From Bradyrhizobium sp. JYMT SZCCT0428 (GTDB lineage Bacteria; Pseudomonadota; Alphaproteobacteria; Rhizobiales; Xanthobacteraceae), in assembly GCF_018131075.1 (NCBI RefSeq), contig NZ_JAFCLS010000062.1, positions 1 to 39,513 of the forward strand: DNA of 39,513 nt, given 5' to 3'. The notes under the pieces were generated by a model, which was not told the origin of the DNA, did not search any database, and saw nothing but the letters and a program-made list of their open reading frames with translations. Below are positions 1 to 6,955 of the stretch, in pieces. Made by a program: the position numbers and the translations under genes. Every line of letters starts with the position of its first letter. The first letter of the stretch is position 1.

Positions 1-234
1 CTCGTTTTCATGGAGCCGATCTACAAGGGCGGGCTGGAGGGCGTGACGCCCGGCAGCAGCTGTATCGCCAACGCCTATACCAGCAATCACGAACGGATCG
101 CGTCAGGCAAGCTCAGTACGTTCAAGAGCTTCGCGCTGCACGTCGTTGATGCCACTGGCCTCGTGCACGCAATTCTATTGCGGATTCAGGCCGTGCTGCT
201 GCCCATCAAGACGCTGGTGCTGAGCGGACACTAA
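1..234 (+). CDS. C-terminal end of an HlyD/EmrA-like membrane fusion protein (5' truncated by window)
   Basis: The reading frame is open from the first base and ends at 234, so only the last 77 codons are visible and the gene starts outside the window. The tail has a glycine-rich stretch, a short polar segment (NAYTSNH) and a hydrophobic C-terminal helix rich in Leu, Ile and Val. This arrangement resembles the end of HlyD-family efflux adaptor proteins of the YibH/AaeA kind found in rhizobia. Those proteins sit in the inner membrane and link a pump to the periplasm. No catalytic motif is available to confirm this. The family call rests on overall resemblance of the tail and is tentative. Confidence 0.45.
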   Translation, partial: LVFMEPIYKGGLEGVTPGSSCIANAYTSNHERIASGKLSTFKSFALHVVDATGLVHAILLRIQAVLLPIKTLVLSGH

Positions 235-304
235 CCACATGGTCCGAGCGCCGTTGGCCCAAGAGCAATAGTATTAATGCGCATTGGGTGGGGAGGCAGT
301 TGCT

Positions 305-1435
305 ATGTCGATGTGGAGTAACGGTCGCACGGTAGGCAGGTCAGTCGCCGTTCTACTTTCCTTCCTTTTGGTCGGTTGCGCTGCCAGACTTGGTCCAGAG
401 GTCCTGACGCCCGTGGCGGCTTCGGCGGGCGGGACGGCTCTGCAAATTTATGTGGCGACTACGCGCGAGCGCGAGATTTCGTCGGGAAACGTATTCACTG
501 CGAACCGCGCCAATGCGCTCAACTTTGCAAAGTTTGCCGTCTCGGTGCCCCCTAACCACAAGCCCGGCAATATCGAAATGGCGACCGCAACTCCCGATCC
601 AGCGAGCAGCTTTGCTGTAGTGGATCAGGCTGCACTGAGCGAAGCCGATTTTCGCAAAGCTGTGGCTCCGCAAGGCAATACTCGGCGGAAAAAGCACAAA
701 GCCTTTGTTTTCGTGCACGGGTTCAACAACACCTTCCAGGAGTCACTATTTCGAATCGCGCAATTGCAAGCGGACATCAACATCGACGGAATTCCGATCC
801 TGTTCGCGTGGCCATCGCAAGGTCGGGTCGGTGCTTATGAAATGGACAAGCAATCGGCAGACTATTCTCGTGATCATCTGATGGCTTTGCTAACGATGCT
901 AAGCAGCAGTTCCGAGGTCAGCGACATTATGGTGGTGGCCCACAGCATGGGTGCCATGTTGACCGTCGAGGCCCTGCGCCAACTTCGTCTCGAAGGCAAA
1001 GACCGAGTGATTGCCCGGCTAGGCCGTGTTGTGCTGGCGGCGCCCGACATCAATGCGAAAACGTTCCGTGCTCAAGCACAAGCTATCGGTCCGCTCAAGC
1101 CACCTTTGCTGGTACTAGTTTCCAAGGATGATAGGGCGCTTCGAGTGTCCAGTTTTCTTGATGGTGGTATCGCGCGTGCGGGCGATATCGACGTTGACGA
1201 TCCCGTTGTGCGCGAGGCTGCCCTGAAAGAAAGGGTTCAAGTCGTCGACATTTCAAGGCTCGCAAAACACGACGATCTGGGACATGACCGGTTCGTGAGT
1301 GTTGCCGTACTCTATTCACGATCTCACGACCAAGCCTCGCGTTATCGTAATACGGCCGGCACATTCATTTTTACGGATGACGATGAGACATTCTTGCGGC
1401 CGATCGACATCGGAAATCAGGCGGCAGCAGAATGA
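305..1435 (+). CDS. DUF900-type alpha/beta hydrolase, predicted lipoprotein
   Basis: I chose the ATG at 305 because a GGGGAGG ribosome site lies about eight bases upstream; a TTG at 284 is in frame but has no such site. The product is about 376 residues. The N-terminus has a basic start, a hydrophobic core (SVAVLLSFLLVGC) and a lipobox ending in Cys, so it is probably an envelope lipoprotein. FVHGFNNTF matches the oxyanion-side strand of alpha/beta hydrolases. VVAHSMGAML carries the nucleophile elbow, with Ser inside HSMG. A late DDLGHDRF segment can supply the catalytic His. This pattern fits the DUF900 esterase family, whose substrates are mostly unknown. The gene stands alone between the HlyD-like end and the tRNA-like fragment. 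Confidence 0.75.
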   Translation: MSMWSNGRTVGRSVAVLLSFLLVGCAARLGPEVLTPVAASAGGTALQIYVATTREREISSGNVFTANRANALNFAKFAVSVPPNHKPGNIEMATATPDPASSFAVVDQAALSEADFRKAVAPQGNTRRKKHKAFVFVHGFNNTFQESLFRIAQLQADINIDGIPILFAWPSQGRVGAYEMDKQSADYSRDHLMALLTMLSSSSEVSDIMVVAHSMGAMLTVEALRQLRLEGKDRVIARLGRVVLAAPDINAKTFRAQAQAIGPLKPPLLVLVSKDDRALRVSSFLDGGIARAGDIDVDDPVVREAALKERVQVVDISRLAKHDDLGHDRFVSVAVLYSRSHDQASRYRNTAGTFIFTDDDETFLRPIDIGNQAAAE

Positions 1436-1823
1436 ACGGCTTGCTAGGGACACGAGTTCTGCCAATCCCAAGCCAATCACCCCAACCGGCTTTTGCGTAT
1501 ATCCAATTTGGATTACTTGGAATACCGGGGGGCTTCTTGCCTGACGCGCAATACGCGAAACGCTTCAGGCCCAAGCGGCAGGCTAACACTCGCGCTTCCT
1601 TAAAAGATCGAAATAGCCTTAGGCGCGGTGCAATAGTTCCGCTGCCAAGCCAGTCACCCCGGTAAGGAGGACATGGCGTAACACATGGCCAAGCTTGCCG
1701 ATGTAGGCGAACAAGATCGAGCAGATTGACTCAGCCGATGATGTGCTGAGCTGGCGACCAGCGTTGCAAAATCGGTTGTCGCAAGTTCGAGCCCTGCCGT
1801 CCCACCAAATGAATGATTTGACA
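1436..1823. other. Intergenic stretch with a tRNA-like fragment
   Basis: This 388-base gap between the hydrolase and the ERF gene has short open frames on both strands, but none has a convincing ribosome site or recognisable protein. The only structured content I can identify is the tRNA-like 3' segment at 1764-1807. The end of the ERF gene lies 17 bases beyond it. Confidence 0.5.
1764..1807 (+). pseudogene. tRNA 3'-half-like fragment (possible attachment-site remnant)
   Basis: Read on the plus strand, the segment shows tRNA parts in order. First is an anticodon-type loop TTGCAAA (anticodon GCA if the frame is right) at 1764-1770. Then come a 3' stem ATCGG, a five-base variable loop, a T arm GCAAG-TTCGAGC-CCTGC with one mismatch, an acceptor strand CGTCCCA, and CCA ending at 1807. 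The 5' half is absent: the bases before the loop do not pair with ATCGG, and no partner for the acceptor strand was found. One base is also missing at the discriminator position. This looks like the 3' fragment left when a mobile element integrates into a tRNA gene. An intact tRNA partner is not in the window. Confidence 0.45.
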
Positions 1824-3014
1824 TCAAGGAAGTTGTTTCCCGACCAGGCCGATGCGACTGGGCGGCGCAGTAGGCGCCCCATCTTCATCTTGGACGGGTG
1901 GAACGACAGGCAGCGGATGGGTTTCCAGCCAAAGCTGGCGCGCCAAACCGACTGGTTCTAGGCCGGCTGTCACCCACCAATCTCTTTCCTTGCTGGCGCG
2001 GTGCAGCTCGCGATGATGCGCCCGGCACAGCGGTACTGTAAATTCGTCGCTGACCTTTTGGCCGAGCCCGCGGGGCTGTGCAAAACGCAAATGGTGCGGA
2101 TCACATGGCTCGCGGCCGCAGACAAGGCAGGGGTGGCTAGCAACAAAGCGCAGGTGTTGCCGGTCTCGTTGCCGTTTGGTCTCCGGCAGGGTTAGCACGC
2201 TTTTGTCGATGCGCGATCGGACCTCTGGGGTCGTTATGGGGTATTGCAGTTCGTCTGACGTGATATTCGCATCCGACGTCCTCTGGTGGCGGACGAGCTG
2301 GTCCTGAAACGCCGCCCTGACCTTGTCGCCATCTGCAGGCGTCAGGGCGTTTGCTTTTGGCCAGGCTTGCAGCGTCCAGGCGTCCAGATCGTCCTTGAGC
2401 CCTAACCCGTCAAGCTCGGCAAGCAACTGGTCCCGCAGCGTTGCCGAGGCTTCAGCCGGCAGGACGCTGACGTGAGCACCATTGGCGCGCTTGCGGGCGC
2501 TCTGGAACGTTTTCGCTGGCGGGGTCTGGCCGTTCGTACCGGATTGCTGCGGCCTGTTTGTGGGAGCTGGCTCCGCCACTTGGGGAGCAGCGTCGGGTGC
2601 ATCGAGATCGTCATCGCCGGCGATCCCGACCAAGGTAAAGAGGCCGTAGCGCCGGGCATAGGTGAGGGCGGAGCCCATCCGGTGCGGAGCCGCGGTCTCG
2701 GTGACGGGACAGACCGGCCAGTCCGAGGACAGCCATTCGCCGGAAGCATGGAGAAGGGTGGTAGTGAGCTTGATCAGACCGGTCTCAGGCTCTATCGCGG
2801 TTGCCTGGACGGTCGCGATCTCGTGCCTGCTCAGGCATTTTCGGACAATATCCAGTCCACTTGCCAGCGAAGCATAGCGAAAGGTACGGCTGTCCTCTCG
2901 CGGAAACGCCGAAGGGATGGTCGCCGTCAGCGACTTTTCCGGGTTCTGGATTTCCGCCTGCGCTTTGGCGAGGGCGGCGCCGATGTTGCTGATCGACTGG
3001 CTTGCACGTTGCAT
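1824..3014 (-). CDS. ERF-family single-strand annealing protein with C-terminal DUF968/HNH-like zinc domain
   Basis: The likely start is the ATG at 3014, preceded by GGAG six bases away; a frame further upstream is open but overlaps another small gene. The product is about 396 residues. Residues roughly 5-135 match the ERF fold: a helical start, then SRTFRYASL, a long beta-rich core and the conserved ALTYARRYGLFTLVGIAGD. ERF proteins anneal complementary single strands for phage-type recombination. After a Pro/Gln-rich linker, residues about 295-375 hold HPCLVCGREPCDPHHL and then LCRAHHRELHR. This is the Cys-Cys, His-His pattern of DUF968/HNH nucleases. The gene is the last of a minus-strand unit with a YqaJ exonuclease, its usual functional partner. 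The HNH-like part is intact in its metal ligands, so nuclease activity is possible but unproven. Confidence 0.82.
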   Translation of the reverse strand: MQRASQSISNIGAALAKAQAEIQNPEKSLTATIPSAFPREDSRTFRYASLASGLDIVRKCLSRHEIATVQATAIEPETGLIKLTTTLLHASGEWLSSDWPVCPVTETAAPHRMGSALTYARRYGLFTLVGIAGDDDLDAPDAAPQVAEPAPTNRPQQSGTNGQTPPAKTFQSARKRANGAHVSVLPAEASATLRDQLLAELDGLGLKDDLDAWTLQAWPKANALTPADGDKVRAAFQDQLVRHQRTSDANITSDELQYPITTPEVRSRIDKSVLTLPETKRQRDRQHLRFVASHPCLVCGREPCDPHHLRFAQPRGLGQKVSDEFTVPLCRAHHRELHRASKERDWWVTAGLEPVGLARQLWLETHPLPVVPPVQDEDGAPTAPPSRIGLVGKQLP

Positions 3015-3043
3015 CGGTAACTCCATTGAAAAAGACGAGGACG

Positions 3044-3283
3044 CTAGCGATCGGTCAGAAGTTCGACCTGGATCGCCAACACGAGAGCGGCGGCGACCAG
3101 CTCGGTTTCCAGATGGGCGGTAAAGTCGCTCAGAAACGCATCCTGCGGGGAGGCGGACTGGAATGCGCGCAGCTCGCACCAGAAGGTGGCCAGCAGCTCA
3201 AAGGCTGCGATATACTCCTCCGGAGGATCGCAAGACGGGTCGAGATGGGCAAAGTCGAAGGGCGACTCCATGGGCGCATCCAC
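3044..3283 (-). CDS. Small acidic hypothetical protein in the recombination cassette
   Basis: This 79-codon frame lies between the yqaJ-like and ERF genes on the same strand. It ends 29 bases before the ERF start and begins 68 bases after the exonuclease stop. It encodes an acidic, helix-prone protein with an aromatic-rich centre (AAFELLATFWCELRAF). Its amino acid make-up looks like a real protein rather than a shadow frame, and an alternative ATG exists four codons in. I do not recognise the family. Its position suggests an accessory factor of the recombinase pair, such as a modulator or single-strand-binding helper, but nothing in the sequence proves this. Confidence 0.5.
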   Translation of the reverse strand: MDAPMESPFDFAHLDPSCDPPEEYIAAFELLATFWCELRAFQSASPQDAFLSDFTAHLETELVAAALVLAIQVELLTDR

Positions 3284-3351
3284 GTCCTAACCTTCTGCGA
3301 GGGCTTCGCTCCGGCTTCCAAAACGTAGCCAATCGGAAAGCTCGGAGGCGG

Positions 3352-4152
3352 CTATTCGGCGGCCTGAAGTTCAAAACTGATAGCGCCCGACTTGGAGCGC
3401 TTGGCGCGGACGCCGTGCCCTTTGGCCTCTTTCGCGTCCTCTGGAACCAGCTTCTTGAGCTCGCCTTTGGCGGCTTCGTGATCGAGGAAGGCGGCCCGGG
3501 TTCGGCAAAACACCCCTGCAAATTCAGCCCAGGAGTTGGACGCACTCATGTCGACGGTCCTCACCGCTTCAATCCGCGGTTTGGGCGGCTCGACGCCAAA
3601 CAGGTGAGGGGTCTCGCCGGTCTGGACGCAGCGCCAGAACTTTTTCTCCGCTGTGAGCAACAGGTGCTGGTAAAGGGGATCCGCCGGAATCGTTATCTCG
3701 ACCCACTTGCCGCCGCCGGTTATGATCGATAGCACCGCCGTCCGCGAAGCGCAGACCCACATGTTGTGCTGCAGCTGGGCCATGTGCTTCTCAGCCGCGC
3801 CTTCTTCCGAGAACGACCACGGCAGCATGAACTTTGCCTCGAATACCGCGCCCGTCGCCTGGACCCTGCCGTCGAGGGTGGCCGCCATCCACCGCTTGAT
3901 CGGATGAAACACCTGCCGCTGCACCTCGGTGACGACCTTGCCGGTATTGCGTTCGTACCAGCGCCGGTTGAGGTCCTCGGTCGCGGTGCCGAGCTGAACG
4001 ATCAGGATGTTGGAGAGATCCTCGGGCTCGACCTCGCCGCGCTTTTCCCGCCACAGCCGGAGCAGGGCGGCCTCATCGTCGCCCATGATGATCCGGGCGT
4101 CTGAGCCGCCGATAAAGGCGCGGCGGTCCCCAGCTTTCAATAGCTTCAACAT
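3352..4152 (-). CDS. YqaJ-type viral exonuclease/recombinase
   Basis: The 266-residue product begins at an ATG with GGAG seven bases upstream. Near the N-terminus, RRAFIGGSDAR is the hallmark IGGSDA motif of YqaJ / lambda-exonuclease-like nucleases. LDG (about residue 93) followed by FEAKF gives the catalytic D...ExK of the PD-(D/E)XK fold. AQLQHNMWV supplies the downstream Gln helix. Such enzymes chew one DNA strand 5' to 3' and hand the single strand to an annealing protein such as ERF. The C-terminal 60 residues are Lys-rich and variable. It is the first gene of a three-gene minus-strand unit and is divergent from a short XRE repressor, with palindromic sites between them. Confidence 0.85.
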   Translation of the reverse strand: MLKLLKAGDRRAFIGGSDARIIMGDDEAALLRLWREKRGEVEPEDLSNILIVQLGTATEDLNRRWYERNTGKVVTEVQRQVFHPIKRWMAATLDGRVQATGAVFEAKFMLPWSFSEEGAAEKHMAQLQHNMWVCASRTAVLSIITGGGKWVEITIPADPLYQHLLLTAEKKFWRCVQTGETPHLFGVEPPKPRIEAVRTVDMSASNSWAEFAGVFCRTRAAFLDHEAAKGELKKLVPEDAKEAKGHGVRAKRSKSGAISFELQAAE

Positions 4153-4182
4153 TCGCGACTCCGATGCTCTATGCTAACTTAC

Positions 4183-4214
4183 TTGTGCTCATTGCACATG
4201 TGACAATAGCACAA
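4183..4214. promoter_or_regulatory. Operator-like palindromes between the YqaJ operon and XRE gene
   Basis: The 72-base divergent space contains TTGTGCT at 4183-4189 and its exact inverse AGCACAA at 4208-4214. Between them is the perfect palindrome CACATGTG at 4195-4202. A further GTGCACAAG occurs just inside the XRE gene. Such repeated TGTGC half-sites between a repressor and the operon it faces usually form its operator. Control of both promoters by the XRE protein is inferred. Confidence 0.5.
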
Positions 4215-4224
4215 TAGGAAGCCT

Positions 4225-4473
4225 GTGACAAGTGCACAAGTCAGAATGGCGAGAGCCGCACTAAATTGGACCGTCAGAGACCTGGCCGCGGCGACTGGTC
4301 TGCATCGGAATACGATTACGAACATCGAGGTGGGAAGGTATGCCGGGGACCCAGCTACGATCACTTTGATCAAGGAGGTCTTGATCCGTGAGGGTGTAGT
4401 ATTCATTGACGAGAATGGCGGTGGCCCCGGGGTACGACTGCGAAAGCCCTCAAAAGATAAGTCGCGGAAATAA
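4225..4473 (+). CDS. Short XRE-family helix-turn-helix regulator
   Basis: This 82-codon gene starts at a GTG with AGGAA close upstream. Residues about 5-45 form an XRE/Cro-type helix-turn-helix: RMARAALNWTVRDLAAATGLHRNTITNIEVGR, where LAAATGLHRNTITNIE is the recognition unit. The tail VVFIDENGGGPGVRLRKP is common in small rhizobial XRE proteins. It faces the YqaJ/ERF unit across a palindrome-rich space, the layout of a phage repressor and its early operon. It is much shorter than a CI repressor and has no peptidase domain, so release would not be by self-cleavage. A damaged second copy of its C-terminal part lies at 4628-4723. Confidence 0.8.
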   Translation: MTSAQVRMARAALNWTVRDLAAATGLHRNTITNIEVGRYAGDPATITLIKEVLIREGVVFIDENGGGPGVRLRKPSKDKSRK

Positions 4474-4627
4474 CGGATTCGCCGTGCCGCTGCTTATAGA
4501 GGAGAGTGCTGTTAAGATGCTGCCGCGGATCTCGCCAAGGAATGTGCGCTGGGCGGCAACCCCGATCTGTCGAGCTGAGGTTGCCGAGGACGGTACGTCA
4601 CAGTCGATGAGTTAGCCTTTTGGGCGA

Positions 4628-4723
4628 GCACTGGAAGCCGCCGGCGTCGAGTTCATCGATGAGAACGGGGGTGGAGGCGGAGTGCGCCTTCGAAAGCCCG
4701 CAAGAGATAAGTCTCGAAAATAA
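4628..4723 (+). pseudogene. Remnant of a second XRE regulator (C-terminal 31 codons)
   Basis: The frame reads ALEAAGVEFIDENGGGGGV and then LRKPARDKSRK before TAA. This closely repeats the tail of the XRE gene ending at 4473 (VVFIDENGGGPGV, LRKPSKDKSRK). A stop codon at 4613-4615 closes the frame upstream, and no helix-turn-helix precedes it. It is therefore the end of a paralogous or duplicated regulator that has lost its DNA-binding part. LEAAGVEFI is in fact closer to the usual family tail than the intact copy, so this may be an older gene rather than a recent copy. Confidence 0.65.
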
Positions 4724-4766
4724 TTTGGGTGAGCTGCCGACGTGTACGCATGATCGTAGCCAGTGA

Positions 4767-4964
4767 TTGGAATCTCGAAGAATTACTGCGGAGGATGACA
4801 GGGCGGGACCGCTTGCGATCAAAGAGGCGGCGCGGAGCGTCGATCGCGGCGTTAAGGGCGTGCATGGCGATGTGCATCGCCGAATCCTGCAAAAGACCGA
4901 AGACGGCTGGATCCTCTTTCCGTTTGATGCCGTCCGCGTTGATGTCAGATTGCACGCGGCCTAA
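4767..4964 (+). pseudogene. Eroded winged-helix regulator remnant (HVO_A0114-like)
   Basis: The frame before the TAA at 4962-4964 encodes a short piece with IKEAARSVDRGVKGVHGDVH, ILQKTEDG and LFPFDAVRVDVRLHAA. This matches, from memory, the winged-helix part of small MarR/ArsR-like regulators of the HVO_A0114 type. In those, the segment between GDV and the ILQK strand normally contains several more residues, which seem to be missing here. The only start is a TTG without a ribosome site, and the usual N-terminal region is absent. I read it as a decayed regulator in the same graveyard as the XRE remnant next to it. Confidence 0.4.
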
Positions 4965-5226
4965 CCCTTCGCAATAAACCGCAAGCGAAATTGCGCACCC
5001 CGCAATTCGCCGGTCCGTGTCGACATTCCTGTTGACAGCGCTAGATCGCGTTACGCGCAGTTCCGTGCATCAACGTTCTGTTAAGCGACTCAATGCCAAC
5101 TATAAGGGAAGCTAAAGAGCCGGTTTAGTTGGCAAAGCTTCACTCCCAGGCGGTGTACATTTTGGGAAAAACTTTTCAGACCAGCGTCTGACGAGACATA
5201 AATCCTTTTGAATGGAGACAGCCGTC

Positions 5227-5805
5227 ATGCGACCAGTATCCAAGCCGACCCTACTCGGCAGCGAATCCGAAAGGGAGTACCTCGCCCTCCGCGAAGGGAT
5301 CGCAAAAGAAATCAAACCCAAAGGTCAAATCGAATGGATGTTTCTTGATGACATCCTCGAAATCCTCTGGGAAATCTTGCGGCTGCGTCGCTATAGAACT
5401 CTCATCATCTGCAATACAATCCCCGCAGCGATACAAAGCTTGTTCAAGCAGGTATGCTACGACGATGATTACCTGAATAATTCGCAAGTTGAGGAAGAAG
5501 CCATTCGGATAGCTAAGGCTTATTTCCAAGATGCAAAAGCCAAAAAGAAATTCATGGAAATACTAGGTGGAGTCGGATTTAATGAACGTGCCGTTGAGGC
5601 GGAAGCGTTTCGACTTGCCATATCCGACCTTGAAAGATTGGACAGGATGCTGTCGGCGTTGGAGAGGCGACGCAACAAAGTGCTACGATTCATCGCACAG
5701 TATCGCAACAGCCTGGCGACACAAATCCGGCGGGTGATAGATCGGACTATCGCCGAAGATTTGCCCAGTCGTGACCCCGTCAAGTCGCTTGAACATGCCG
5801 ACTGA
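5227..5805 (+). CDS. Hypothetical protein, mostly helical, paired with next gene
   Basis: An ATG at 5212 is possible, but the ATG at 5227 has GGAG nine bases before it, so the product is about 192 residues. It begins with a polar segment (LLGSESEREYLALREGIAKEI) and continues with WMFLDDILEILWEILRLRRYRT, a long Leu/Ile helix. The C-terminal third (LERLDRMLSALERRRNKVLRFIAQYR) looks like a coiled coil. I do not recognise a named domain. Similar small helical proteins occur beside the next gene type in rhizobial genomes, as far as I recall. The gene overlaps its neighbour by 11 bases, which implies coupled translation. Upstream, 4965-5211 shows no gene. Confidence 0.65.
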   Translation: MRPVSKPTLLGSESEREYLALREGIAKEIKPKGQIEWMFLDDILEILWEILRLRRYRTLIICNTIPAAIQSLFKQVCYDDDYLNNSQVEEEAIRIAKAYFQDAKAKKKFMEILGGVGFNERAVEAEAFRLAISDLERLDRMLSALERRRNKVLRFIAQYRNSLATQIRRVIDRTIAEDLPSRDPVKSLEHAD

Positions 5806-6367
5806 AAGACAAATTGCAGCCAATCGTGCGAACGGCCGCCGCAGCCGCGGGCCGACCTCGCTGCATGGAAAGGCGCGCGCTGGCCGCAACAGCTATCGCC
5901 ATGGATTAACGGGGCCGGACTCGAGCGCCGGCTTTCTGGTACAGGTCGAAAAACTTGCGCATCGCTTGGCCGGCAATAACCAAAGCGCAATCGTGCGCAA
6001 GTTCGCACGCGTTGTGGCGGAGGCCGACCTTGAGCTTGCGCGTGTGCGGCGCGTAAAGGCGGCGCTGATCGAACGGGCCAGCGCGCTTGGAGGGCTGGTA
6101 CCGCCCAAGCACTTTCGCTCCATGATGCAGGAGGTTCGATGGTGTCAGGCAATGGATTTGTGGTTTAGGGGGCTGCGGTCTAGCAGGCCGCCGCAGCCTG
6201 CCCCCATCAATCCGTTGGCATCTATGCCGGTGGCAGCACCGGGGCGATCGGCTGAAGCCTGCTGCCGTATGCTTACTGAATTGATCAGGCTTGACCGATA
6301 TGCAAATCGCGCATTTACACGACGGGACCGCGCTATTCGTGAATTAGTAAAAGCGATGACTGGTTAG
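5795..6367 (+). CDS. Hypothetical protein of the rhizobial 'QIAANRANGRRSRGP' family
   Basis: Translation most likely starts at the ATG at 5795, inside the end of the preceding gene. The product is 190 residues. The N-terminus TERQIAANRANGRRSRGPTS followed by GKARAGRNSYRHGL is a well-recurring signature in Rhizobiales: a basic, Asn/Arg-rich motif that looks like a nucleic-acid-binding element. The middle is helical with alternating charges (ARVVAEADLELARVRRVKAAL). The end, RLDRYANRAFTRRDRAIREL, resembles the closing motif of the same family. No enzymatic function is known to me. Its coupling to the upstream helical protein suggests the two work together. Confidence 0.7.
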   Translation: MPTERQIAANRANGRRSRGPTSLHGKARAGRNSYRHGLTGPDSSAGFLVQVEKLAHRLAGNNQSAIVRKFARVVAEADLELARVRRVKAALIERASALGGLVPPKHFRSMMQEVRWCQAMDLWFRGLRSSRPPQPAPINPLASMPVAAPGRSAEACCRMLTELIRLDRYANRAFTRRDRAIRELVKAMTG

Positions 6368-6955
6368 TCAGGCACCGCACATTTGAACCGATAACTGATC
6401 TGTTGGATGCTGAAAACCGAGTGGCGCGGGCTAGATCAAAAGGAAATTCGCAGCGCGAAATAGATTCACATCGCGAGCAGGATAGTGCCACAATCACCAA
6501 GTCTTCATGCCGGTACGGCAAAAGCGACTGCGACAAGGTAAGAACAGATGCTGATGATCGTGTGAGCCGGCGGCACAGGATCTCGCTTCGATGCTGATGC
6601 AAGAAAGCGCGCATTGCGCGTCACCGACGCGCAGGCGCGAATTCCGCGCTATGCGCATCGTGATTGCGGTCAAGGCCGCGCCGGACTTCAATCTCGAGAA
6701 TAGACAAAGGACCGGAATTCTATTTTCCGGTCTACCCCCGATCAACGGATGTGACGAAATTCGAAAGGTGGGTGCGCAAAGGAATAACACGAGCACAGGT
6801 TGAGCGCGCGGAATTCTGCAAAACGAACCCAATTTTGTGTAAATGTTATAGACACTTAGCTGTTTGTCCCAGCTTTCTGAATGGATTTTATCAGATGCAG
6901 CTGACAGGCAAGCAGGGAGGCTGAACTGTAAAGCGCTATTCGATTATGGACGGCG
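6368..6955. other. 588-base intergenic region, no convincing gene
   Basis: Short frames exist on both strands but lack ribosome sites and look like shadow translations. One hairpin is visible: GACCGGAA at 6710-6717 pairs with TTCCGGTC at 6725-6732. It has no T tract, so it is not a clear terminator. The base composition is lower in G+C than the slt gene to the right. The region marks the border between the accessory left part and the conserved core. Confidence 0.5.

Noticed and set aside
1824..6367. Complete prophage
   Set aside because: Only recombination, repressor and unknown genes are seen; no integrase, packaging, capsid, tail or lysis gene.
6591..6924. Short plus-strand frames in the gap before slt
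   Set aside because: No ribosome sites, no recognisable protein, and they overlap each other in different frames.
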